A stretch of DNA of 64,000 nucleotides from positions 59,032 through 123,031 of IMG/VR virus record IMGVR_UViG_3300037606_000123; one strand, 5' to 3'. A model generated the notes under the pieces. The model was given only the letters and a program-made list of their open reading frames with translations, ran no database searches and was not told the DNA's origin. Positions 24,192 through 33,000 of this stretch are shown in pieces; within the stretch, counting starts at the first letter, position 1; each line of letters starts with the position of its first letter. This stretch comes from a virus. The translations under genes were made by a program, and so were the position numbers.

Positions 24192-25388
24192 ATGATTACA
24201 ACTATAAATGATTTTAAAAATATAAATGAAGCATCAAAAAAGAAAACTGATGGTTTTGATTTATTTATTATAGATACACAAAAAGAAAATAATAAAATGT
24301 TTAATGATGATAATTTAAAATCATTAAATAATTATAGTAAAGATTTTTCAAGAGTATTTCAATTATGGAATAGTACAAACACATCAAAACCAAGTTATGA
24401 ATTTAATAACCAAGTTAAATTTTATAGTACACAACAAGGTAGAAAATTATCATTAACAGATGTTTCATTATTATTTCATAAACCACAACAAGAAAATATT
24501 ATAAATAGAATTAAAAATATACCAGATGATTATGAAATGTTCGAAACAATTCATAATGAAATTTGGTTTTATTTAGGTTTTGATAAATGGTTTTTATTAA
24601 CAACAGAATTAGTTAAATTATTTAAAACATTTAAAAAACAAAACCGTAAAATTATTATTACAGGTGTAAAAAAATCATGTAATTTAATTTATCATATAAT
24701 GCGAAAAATGGAAATTGATGTAGAATATAATTTTGAATTTATTTTTGATGGTACACCAAGTGTATTAAAAGAATCTAAAAACATGTCAGGTGAAATTGAA
24801 TATATTAAAAATCATTTAGATCATAATCGAGGACAAGATGATTATCATATGGATATGGTATTAGATGATAATGTATTAGCATATGTTGATTATTCATTAT
24901 ATCGCGGTAAATTACATATTAAAATGATTGAAACTGTAATTAAAAATAAAGGTTATGGTTTAATGTTAATGAGAGAACTTGCAAAAGATTATGGTTATGA
25001 AAATATAGAACGAAATCAATTAACACCAGATGGAATGAAAATGCGTAAAAAATTAGATGATGAATTTAATTTTGATTATGAAAAACATATAAAAAATCAA
25101 AATAAACATATAAAAGCAGACGTAATTAAAGATATAAGAATAAAAAATTCTATAGTAGCAGATTTTTTAAGTGATATATTATTATTAGGTTCTGATGAAA
25201 CATGGAAAAAATGGTTGAAACGTTCAGATTATAATGATATAAATAATAAATTAGTATTAGATTTTAACTTAGATTTTAATGATATTAGTGATATATCTAC
25301 ATGGATTAAAAATTCACCGACTAATAACAATGATATATTACAAGATGTACCATATAATATTAAAAATGATTTAAATAAATTATTATGA
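24192..25388 (+). CDS. Large leader-bearing protein with GNAT-like domain
   Basis: It begins MITTINDFKNINE|ASKK, the closest match in the window to the T4 leader MKTYQEFIAE|AS, with an ideal INE|A cleavage site. Residues about 230-290 contain DNVLAYVDYSL followed by VIKNKGYGLMLMREL, which fits strand-turn-helix motif A of GNAT acetyltransferases. The N-terminal 200 residues and the C-terminal 100 are unassigned. I infer an enzyme packaged in the head and injected. The next gene overlaps by 4 bases (ATGA) and is also a leader-bearing GNAT, so the pair is probably made together. Confidence 0.6.
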   Translation: MITTINDFKNINEASKKKTDGFDLFIIDTQKENNKMFNDDNLKSLNNYSKDFSRVFQLWNSTNTSKPSYEFNNQVKFYSTQQGRKLSLTDVSLLFHKPQQENIINRIKNIPDDYEMFETIHNEIWFYLGFDKWFLLTTELVKLFKTFKKQNRKIIITGVKKSCNLIYHIMRKMEIDVEYNFEFIFDGTPSVLKESKNMSGEIEYIKNHLDHNRGQDDYHMDMVLDDNVLAYVDYSLYRGKLHIKMIETVIKNKGYGLMLMRELAKDYGYENIERNQLTPDGMKMRKKLDDEFNFDYEKHIKNQNKHIKADVIKDIRIKNSIVADFLSDILLLGSDETWKKWLKRSDYNDINNKLVLDFNLDFNDISDISTWIKNSPTNNNDILQDVPYNIKNDLNKLL

Positions 25389-25897
25389 TAACAAATATTT
25401 TAAATTTTAAAATATTTGAATCTGGTTTAAATAATGTTAAAATATATAATTCAGATGAATTTTATGAATACATTTCTACTAATGGACCACAAAAAACATT
25501 TGATCCTAGATTTTTACGTAAAAATGATGGTGGTAAAAAGGCATTTAAATATTACGAATATCAAGATTATAGTTCAATGTATGTAAATGTTGATAATACT
25601 ATATTTTTTGGAATATTTGAAAATGATATAATGGTTGGACTTTCAAGAATTTATTTAAATGATATAAATAAATCAAAAAATATTTGGTGGTTAACTTATT
25701 TATGTATTGATCCAATATATGAAGGTAAAGGATATGCTACACAATTAGCTGATTATATATTTAAATATTTTAAACAAAACAATTATACATTTGAAACATC
25801 TTCTTATACTGAACAAGGATTTATTAAATTAAAACCATTATTTAATCGTTTAGCATTAAAATATAATGTTACATTTATAGATAAAGAAAAATTCTAA
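25385..25897 (+). CDS. GNAT-family N-acetyltransferase with candidate capsid-targeting leader
   Basis: This is the clearest acetyltransferase in the window. Residues 103-125 read LTYLCIDPIYEGKGYATQLADY, a canonical beta4 / motif A (V-x-P-x-x-x-G-x-G-x-A) that binds acetyl-CoA. It starts MITNILNFKIFE|SG, the shared leader with a possible protease site after IFE. The 170-residue length is one GNAT domain plus the leader. The acceptor is unknown; in T4 the analogous leader directs the Alt ADP-ribosyltransferase, which modifies host RNA polymerase, into the capsid. It is coupled by ATGA to the gene at 24192. Confidence 0.75.
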   Translation: MITNILNFKIFESGLNNVKIYNSDEFYEYISTNGPQKTFDPRFLRKNDGGKKAFKYYEYQDYSSMYVNVDNTIFFGIFENDIMVGLSRIYLNDINKSKNIWWLTYLCIDPIYEGKGYATQLADYIFKYFKQNNYTFETSSYTEQGFIKLKPLFNRLALKYNVTFIDKEKF

Positions 25898-25990
25898 AAA
25901 TATTTTTTTAATATTAAACTTTTTATACAATATTTCATATAATATGTATCAATATAATGAATAAAAAGAATAAAAAGAATTTAAAAAATT

Positions 25991-27007
25991 ATGGAAGATG
26001 TATTTAATTTAGAAGGATCGGGGTCCAATTCATATTTGAATGACACGAAAAAAACAGATGATGGTTTATTAAGACCAAAATTAGAAGAGGGTAAAGATGG
26101 AAAAAGAGAATTAGTAGTTCGTATTTTACCAAATTTATCAAGAGAGGGTAAAATCGGCTCAACAGCAATGGAAAAGCATATACATTATGCAAACTTCAAA
26201 AACAATCCTGAATTACAGGGATATTTTGATTGTTTAAAAAATGCAAATATAGCAAAAGATTGTCCTTTATGTAAAACATATTGGAATTTGAAAAATTCTA
26301 AAAATCCAGCAGATGATGATAAAGCAAAATTAATTAATCGTTCAACAAAATATTATGCTTATGCATATGTTGTTGAAGATACACAAGTACCAGAAAATGA
26401 AGGTAAAATTTTTATTTTTCCGTTTGGATATAAGATTTTCCAAAAAATCAAAATGAAAGCTGAAAGCACACGTAAACCAGTTAAAGTTGAAGATTTAATT
26501 TATGGTGCAAATTTGAATTTAGTTATTCAAGAAGTTGGTGGTTATTATAACTACGATGCTTCTGAATTTGAATCTCCTGAACCAATTGAATTTAATGGTA
26601 AACAATTAGTTGTTGCTGCTGATGGATCAATTTCAAAAGAAGAAAAAACTAGAGTGTTTGAATTCTTATTATCAAGAGAACACGATTTAGAATCATTTAT
26701 GCCATCAGATTGGACAGCTGAACAATATGATAAAGTGGATAAAATTGTTGCATTGTTATCAGGTGTAAGTTATTCAGGTACAAGTTCATCAGCACCAACA
26801 GAAAAAGTTAGTACTACATTAACAAGTGCATCAGTATTTGATGATGATGATGATGATGATGATGAACCAGAAGTTGTTGCTGAAAAAGCACCTCGAAAAA
26901 AAGTTGCAAAAATTGTAGACGAAGATGAAGATGAAGATACTGTAACAACAGTAAAAGCAGCAAAGAAAAAAGCTGCAGCTTTTTTCTTTGATTCCGAAGA
27001 AGATTAA
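25991..27007 (+). CDS. gp32-like single-stranded DNA-binding protein
   Basis: It coats single-stranded DNA and coordinates replication and recombination. Matches to T4 gp32: a zinc-binding centre with HIHYANF upstream of CPLCKTYWNLKN (about residues 59-105), aromatic strands of the OB fold, and a very acidic C-terminal region (Asp-rich run at about 283-290 and DEDEDED) ending in ...FFFDSEED for protein contacts. The C-terminal tail has Ala/Lys-rich patches. A second copy of the last 15 codons lies 1.5 kb downstream (28486-28530), beyond an endonuclease gene, so the 3' end seems to have been replaced or duplicated by an insertion. Confidence 0.88.
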   Translation: MEDVFNLEGSGSNSYLNDTKKTDDGLLRPKLEEGKDGKRELVVRILPNLSREGKIGSTAMEKHIHYANFKNNPELQGYFDCLKNANIAKDCPLCKTYWNLKNSKNPADDDKAKLINRSTKYYAYAYVVEDTQVPENEGKIFIFPFGYKIFQKIKMKAESTRKPVKVEDLIYGANLNLVIQEVGGYYNYDASEFESPEPIEFNGKQLVVAADGSISKEEKTRVFEFLLSREHDLESFMPSDWTAEQYDKVDKIVALLSGVSYSGTSSSAPTEKVSTTLTSASVFDDDDDDDDEPEVVAEKAPRKKVAKIVDEDEDEDTVTTVKAAKKKAAAFFFDSEED

Positions 27008-27030
27008 TATAATTTTTTAATATAATTAAA

Positions 27031-27065
27031 AAAAAAGAGTATTCATATGAATACTCTTTTTTTTA
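27031..27065. terminator. Terminator between gp32 and the endonuclease gene
   Basis: AAAAAAGAGTATTCATATGAATACTCTTTTTT is a perfect palindrome with A and T flanks. It serves the convergent gp32 and endonuclease genes and probably arrived with the insertion. Confidence 0.85.
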
Positions 27066-27076
27066 TTATAAAAATT

Positions 27077-28462
27077 TTATTGATTTATTTGTTTATTAAA
27101 TTTTTTAGAACGAATTCCAACTAATTCACCAGATAAATATCTTGGATCATCTTTATCAATTCTATATACGATACCATTACAATCTTTAGTGACAATTTTA
27201 TTTTTTGCAATTCCAACTAATTCACCAGATAAAAATCTTGGATCGTTTATATCTACTTGAAAATTATTTTCATCTTTATCTTTAACAATAATTTTATTTT
27301 TTGCAATTCCAACTAATTCACCAGATAAGTATCTTGGATCATCTTTATCAATTCTATCTACAATACCATTACAATCTTTAACTGAAACTTTACCGGTAGC
27401 AATTCCAACTAATTCACCAGATAAAAATCTTGGATCGTTTACATCTACTTGAAAATTATTTCCATCTTTATCTTTAACAACAACTTTATTTTTAGTAAAT
27501 GTAATTAATTCACCATTTTTAAATCTTTCATCATTTTTATCAACATGATATATATTTCCATCTTTATCTTTCACACCTATTTTATTTTTTGAAAAACAAT
27601 AAAAATTATCAGTTTTATAAAATGGATCATCTTTATCAACATAATATATATTACCATCAATATCTTTAATATTCATTTTACCTGTTGATACCGCAACTAG
27701 TTCACCAGATAAATATCTTGGATCTGTTATATCTACTTGATAAAATTTACCATCTTTATCTTTTACAGAAATTTTACCTACAGTAATTGGAATTAATTCA
27801 CCAGATAAATATCTTGGATCTGTTATATCTACTTGATAATTGTTTCCATATTTATCTTTAACTTGAACTTTACCTACAGCAATTGGAATTAATTCTCCAG
27901 ATAAATATCTTGGATTTGTTATATCTACCTGTAATGTATTTCCGTCTTTATCTTTTACGACAACTTTATCAGTCATAATAAACTTTAATTCTCCAGATAA
28001 ATATCTTGGATCTGTTATATCTACTTGACAATTATTTCCATCTTTGTCTTTTACAGTTACTTTATCAGTAGCAATAAATTTTAATTCACCAGATAAATAT
28101 CTTGGATCTATTTTATCAATAAAATAATTATTTCCAATGTTATCTTTAACTATAACTTTACCCTTATTATTAATAGTTCCACCTAATATAATATTATATG
28201 TATCTTTTCTTAAAACAAAGTCATCATTTACTAATTCTAGTTCTTTATTTAACATATCTATTTTATTATCAAAAATATGTAATATTTCTTTTTTAAAATT
28301 TTCTTTTCCGTGTTTTTTAATAGATAATTTTAATTTTTTACCACTACCCAGATAATTATCATTTATATTATCTGTTATATGACATCCAATATAAATTTTA
28401 TTATTAATTAGATTTATTGTTTGATAAATTATATATTTTAACTCGTTTTGTGTATTGTTCAT
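27077..28462 (-). CDS. GIY-YIG homing endonuclease with 11 tandem 32-residue repeats
   Basis: The N-terminal 100 residues form a GIY-YIG nuclease of the phage Seg type: YIIYQTINLINNKIYIG (residues 10-26), then NYLGSGKKLKLSIKKHG and E-rich helices. From residue 102 to 453 there are 11 tandem repeats of 32 residues with consensus KVxVKDKDGN...QVDxxDPRYLSGELVGI, probably DNA-binding units. The ATG at 28462 is chosen; an upstream extension would run through the duplicated gp32 tail. The gene is antiparallel to gp32 and flanked by two copies of the gp32 3' end, a classical sign of a homing insertion. Confidence 0.85.
   Translation of the reverse strand: MNNTQNELKYIIYQTINLINNKIYIGCHITDNINDNYLGSGKKLKLSIKKHGKENFKKEILHIFDNKIDMLNKELELVNDDFVLRKDTYNIILGGTINNKGKVIVKDNIGNNYFIDKIDPRYLSGELKFIATDKVTVKDKDGNNCQVDITDPRYLSGELKFIMTDKVVVKDKDGNTLQVDITNPRYLSGELIPIAVGKVQVKDKYGNNYQVDITDPRYLSGELIPITVGKISVKDKDGKFYQVDITDPRYLSGELVAVSTGKMNIKDIDGNIYYVDKDDPFYKTDNFYCFSKNKIGVKDKDGNIYHVDKNDERFKNGELITFTKNKVVVKDKDGNNFQVDVNDPRFLSGELVGIATGKVSVKDCNGIVDRIDKDDPRYLSGELVGIAKNKIIVKDKDENNFQVDINDPRFLSGELVGIAKNKIVTKDCNGIVYRIDKDDPRYLSGELVGIRSKKFNKQINQ
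27104..28159 (-). repeat. Eleven 96-bp tandem repeats in the endonuclease gene
   Basis: Eleven consecutive 32-codon units; DPRYLSGEL or DPRFLSGEL is visible in nine, while units 6 and 7 are diverged. The last four alternate between two types (DKDGNNFQVD and DCNGIVYRID), suggesting duplication of a two-unit block. Confidence 0.9.
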
Positions 28463-28485
28463 AATATATATATTAATAATAAAAA

Positions 28486-28530
28486 GTGAAAAAAGCTGCA
28501 GCATTTTTTGAAGACGAAGACGAAGATTAA
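28486..28530 (+). pseudogene. Orphan copy of the gp32 3' end
   Basis: Fifteen codons reading VKKAAAFFEDEDED-stop align codon for codon with the last 15 codons of gp32 (KKKAAAFFFDSEED-stop, 26963-27007). It has no upstream gene body. A terminator follows, as expected behind an original gp32 gene. It is probably the remnant of the pre-insertion gp32 end. Confidence 0.8.
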
Positions 28531-28557
28531 TTTTCACAGTTTTTTTTTTTTTTTTTT

Positions 28558-28588
28558 AAAACCTCATTATAATATAATGAGGTTTTTT
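28558..28588 (+). terminator. Terminator downstream of the orphan gp32 end
   Basis: AAACCTCATTATA / TATAATGAGGTTT stem with T-run. It was probably the original gp32 terminator before the endonuclease insertion. Confidence 0.8.
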
Positions 28589-28615
28589 ATTTTAAACATA
28601 TTAATAAATTAAACG

Positions 28616-28635
28616 TATAAATATAAATATAAATA
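28616..28635 (+). promoter_or_regulatory. Triple overlapping TATAAATA element
   Basis: Three copies of the T4 late octamer overlap with a 6-base period (28616, 28622, 28628), 10 bases before the next ATG. This suggests a strong late promoter, or simply an AT-rich tandem run. Confidence 0.4.
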
Positions 28636-28644
28636 AAAACAAAT

Positions 28645-29643
28645 ATGGAAAATATTTTAAATAAATCATATAAACGAAAAAATGATGTTAATTCAGATAT
28701 ATTTACAGCATTAAGTATTGATAACGATTTTGTTATTTTTTCTAATGGTGCTAAATGTAAAATTGCAACATTAATGACAGATTTTGTTGTGTCTGATAAT
28801 AATTTTGAAAATGTATCAGAATCTGTTAATTTAGAACTTAATCCTGATACATTTTTTGATACACCATTAAACACAAATGATCCGGTTTATGATCAATTAG
28901 ATCAAGCTGTAATAACACCTGGACAACAAACACATTCACAAAAATTACGCAATAGTGTATCATTAGACGAATCTGTTCCAAATAAACCATTACAAATAAA
29001 CGCTATAAATAAAAATGGTTTAAATTTAGGTAATGATGATAATAATGATTTAAATAATAATACACAAAATTCAACATATAATGAAAATAGATTACCGGAA
29101 TGGGATGTTTTTGATCGTGTTAAAAAATCAGAAGAAATTGATTTTGAATTAACATTTAAAATAAAATTACCAAAAGCACAAAAAATTGATGCATTGAATG
29201 ATATGTTTGAAACATCATTTATAAATTATTTAGCAAAACAATACATTAAAGATAATGTTATTAATAATACAATTGATTTACAATTAACAATTAAAGATGC
29301 AATTGAAAAATGGGTTGATGATAGTATTTATGGAAATAAAAAAACCACTACTAAAAAAACACGTAAACCTATAGTTAAAACTGAAGTTAAAACTGAAGTT
29401 GATGATAATATAAATACACAACTAGATAGTACAAATACATCAGATTTTTTTAATAATATACAACAACCTATATGGGATGGCGATTTAAAAAAAATAATAT
29501 TAATTAATACACAAGAACAATATATTGCTGTACAAAAACAATTAAATATATTAAGAGAAAATAATCCCGATTCTATAGATATTGATAGATATGAGGATTT
29601 AATGTTAATTTATGATGAACAAATAAAAGATATAAAAAAATAA
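28645..29643 (+). CDS. Hypothetical protein (332 residues)
   Basis: No family is recognised. The N-terminal 75 residues look folded, residues about 90-160 are Asn/Asp/Gln-rich and probably disordered, and a helical region follows (FELTFKIKLPKAQKIDALNDMF). A Lys/Thr-rich linker with KTEVKTEV lies near 245-260. It sits directly downstream of gp32 (in the pre-insertion order) and may be late-expressed. The next gene starts 4 bases later. A role in replication or virion assembly cannot be decided. Confidence 0.5.
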   Translation: MENILNKSYKRKNDVNSDIFTALSIDNDFVIFSNGAKCKIATLMTDFVVSDNNFENVSESVNLELNPDTFFDTPLNTNDPVYDQLDQAVITPGQQTHSQKLRNSVSLDESVPNKPLQINAINKNGLNLGNDDNNDLNNNTQNSTYNENRLPEWDVFDRVKKSEEIDFELTFKIKLPKAQKIDALNDMFETSFINYLAKQYIKDNVINNTIDLQLTIKDAIEKWVDDSIYGNKKTTTKKTRKPIVKTEVKTEVDDNINTQLDSTNTSDFFNNIQQPIWDGDLKKIILINTQEQYIAVQKQLNILRENNPDSIDIDRYEDLMLIYDEQIKDIKK

Positions 29644-29647
29644 AAAT

Positions 29648-30043
29648 ATGAAAATTGATTTACTATACATAAAAGAATCTAAAAGAATTATTGATACATA
29701 TGATGAACTAATTGAATATGTAAATAGTATTTATACTATATTAGATAATAATAAAAATATATTATTAGATATTCAAAAAGATATTTATAATATTGATAAT
29801 GATAACAAAGAAACAAAATTAGTAAGCTTAGAAAAATTACAAGAATGTATTTTAGAATACGATAAAGAAATAATAAAAATTCAAAAAGAATTAAATCCAT
29901 ATCTTACTAAAATAGAAAAAGTAAAAAAAGATAGTGTTTTATTATATAAAACCATTAAAGAAAACTATCCAGGTGTATCTGATACAGATTTACAAATACA
30001 AATACAAACACAAATAAAAGAATTAAAAAAAGAGGAATTATAA
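29648..30043 (+). CDS. Hypothetical coiled-coil protein (131 residues)
   Basis: It is helical throughout, with heptad-like spacing of Ile/Leu between residues 30 and 110, and ends in KELKKEEL. No domain is recognised. It forms a two-gene unit with the 332-residue protein upstream and ends in a bidirectional terminator facing the giant virion gene. It may be an assembly chaperone or adaptor. Confidence 0.5.
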   Translation: MKIDLLYIKESKRIIDTYDELIEYVNSIYTILDNNKNILLDIQKDIYNIDNDNKETKLVSLEKLQECILEYDKEIIKIQKELNPYLTKIEKVKKDSVLLYKTIKENYPGVSDTDLQIQIQTQIKELKKEEL

Positions 30044-30058
30044 TTCCTCTTTTTTTTA
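30026..30058. terminator. Bidirectional terminator
   Basis: AAAAAAGAGGAATT / AATTCCTCTTTTTT palindrome between convergent genes; it overlaps the 3' end of the coiled-coil gene. Confidence 0.85.
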
Positions 30059-33000
30059 ATCAAAAAACCCATTTATAACTGAATACGTTTTAACTGTTTT
30101 ATGTGTTGTAGCATAACCAGAATGCCAATATACTTCAACAGTAAAATGTGGATCTACATTTGTATTAATTGTTATTGATGTAGATCCAGCTGTATACATG
30201 TAATCACGAGCTATTTGTATATTTTGTAATGATTCTAAATTAGATATTTCCCAATTTACTGTAAACCCTGGTTCATTTCCAACGATAGTATTACTTATAC
30301 ATTTCCATATTTTATTATTATTATAAACAAAAACACCAACATTATATGTTAAATTTTCATCCCATACATTAACATCAAATGTACGTATAACATATTCAAA
30401 CCATTCAATAGTTTCAGCACTAAAAAATTCTACACTAATATCATATGAATTAGACCCCATTGTTGTTGGTTGTAAATAACCACTGACTTTAAAATCTACA
30501 GGTGATGCATATTCTTCAACTCTGAAATTTTTTGTCATATATGTTTCGTGTTTTAAATTAAAATTTTGTGGCATAACATACTTACCATTAATATCTAATA
30601 TTTTTGTTCCGAAAGGAATAATATTTTCAGTTAACCATTTTTTTAAACCAAGTAATTTAATTTTCACTTCTTCTAATGAATATGCATTTATAAAATTACC
30701 ATCAATATCTGTTATTTTATAATTTAAAGAGAATAAATTTGTTTTTCTAAATCCTTCATTACGTAAATTTTCGTATGCTAAATTTGAATATTCCCAACCG
30801 TCAATAGATTTATCAAGAATATTTAATAATTCCATATTTAATAACTGCCCAAATTTTGAACTTTCTGGATTAATGTTTTGAAAATATTCTGTAAACGTAA
30901 GATCATTATATCCAAAAAAATTAATTGCATGAATAACGCTTTTATAATTAGATAAATTATTAAAAATTTCTGGATATATTTCTATTAATTCTTTTCTTTT
31001 TCTATTTAAAAATATCCAATCAATACCTTTTTCACTAATGTCAACATCTTTAAAAATATAAATATCTTGTAATTTTAAAATATTTAAATTTTTATTATTT
31101 AAATTTATTTTATGTCTTTCATCTTCACTTTCACTTTCACCGTAAACATCAAAATATGCAATAACTTTTGGTACAATATTTAATTGTAAATTGAAACGTC
31201 TATTTGATACTATTGCATTACCAGATATATCATAATATGGTGCTATTGGTGAAGCTACTACTTTTACAGATGTTTCTGGAAGTACATCTGTATTAAATAT
31301 AATTTTATGCATTTGTACTTCTTTAATCATATATTTTTTACCACTATTTAACATTGTAGCAATTTTTAATCCATCTGAATTTGTGTCAGTTGCTATAAAT
31401 TGAACAATTTGACCTGGATTAAAACCTAAAAATAAAAAATTAAATGTAGTTGTTGGAGATTGTAATTCTAAATAATTATCATTAAACACCCATAAATCGT
31501 CAGTTAAATTTATATTTGTTGTTACATCATATTTAATATTTTCAATCATTTCCATATAAACACGGGCTTTATTCCAACCTTCAATTTCTGCATTATACCC
31601 TATAAATAATTGTAAAGGATCAGGTTCAATTCCAGCATTAACGTTATCATCGGTAAATGGTAATTTATATTTAATTTCATTAAATACAGTTTGTTGTTTA
31701 ACTGGGTTATTTACATCATTTAAAATAGTATTTGGTTTATCAATTAATTTTAATGTTATTTCACCATCCGGACCACATAACGGCATAATACCATTATAAG
31801 TCGGAAAAAATTCTGATACTGGTTTTAATTGATTACCTGTAAAATCATAAAAGAAAAAATCATTTATTTCTGTGTCTTTCCATGTAAAATTAATATTACA
31901 TTCTAAATCATTTTCACTAAAACCATATTTAGGAAATCTTATAAAATAATCTGAAATTATATTTAAATCAAAAACTGGTAATCCTTGTTGCCAAAATGCA
32001 CCTTGATATGATAATGAAATAATTTCATTATCTAAACTAATAATATTATATGATTTATTTTGTGGAACTTTAATAGCTCCAGATATAGATATTTTTTGTC
32101 CTGTAGAATAATAATCTAAAAAATTATAAACACCAGCATTACATCTTATTTCATTTCCACTTATAATTGAACCTATACTATTTGTAGTATGATTAGTTTC
32201 GTATACAGATAAATCACCAGATTTAGGAATATATCCGATATTATATTTTATATCTAATATTTTTTCTGTATCTAATAAATTAAAATGTATTTTATTTGCA
32301 GTATTAGAAACTAATATTCCTAATGTTCTTAATATTGCTTGATATGTATTTATCCATTTTGTTACTGTTATTATATCATTTGTATCAAATGTGACAATAT
32401 AATTATTATCGTTTATATTTAATAATAATTGTGATTTTATATTATTAAATTCTATATCTTTATATTGTACATAAAAAATTGTATTATCACCAAAATTTAA
32501 TTCAACAAATACTGGAACATTTGGGTAATCACATGTAATATTTAAAGTATCACCTAATACTGTTGTATTTGTTTGTGAAATATTAATACCAATACTTGCT
32601 AATACTGTAGAATAAACTGTAATAAAATCACCAATTGTGTTATTAATATCAGTATCAAAATCAACATCGTATGTAATACCATTAATTCTAAGATTTAAAC
32701 CAAATGCATCAATTGAATTAAATATTATATTACGGTTATATAATGTACTATCAGAAAGAATATTATCTTCTATCGTTAATGCTTCTTTAACAAATAATGG
32801 ATAAATTGTATATTGATTAATTAATACTGGATAATTTGTTATAATATTACTAGAATTAATTACATTTACATTAATTGATGTATATGTTTCAACATAATCA
32901 GAAATTATATGCAATTCATCAGTTTCTGTAATATACTCTAATCTATTTCCACCTGGTAAATTTAATAATTCATCTTTATATTTATTTACAATTGTCCAAT

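Noticed and set aside
27104-28159. CRISPR-like array
   Set aside because: The 96-base units are contiguous in-frame protein repeats without spacers.
28463-28537. N-terminal extension of the GIY-YIG endonuclease
   Set aside because: The extension reads the duplicated gp32 tail in reverse; the ATG at 28462 gives a normal GIY-YIG start.
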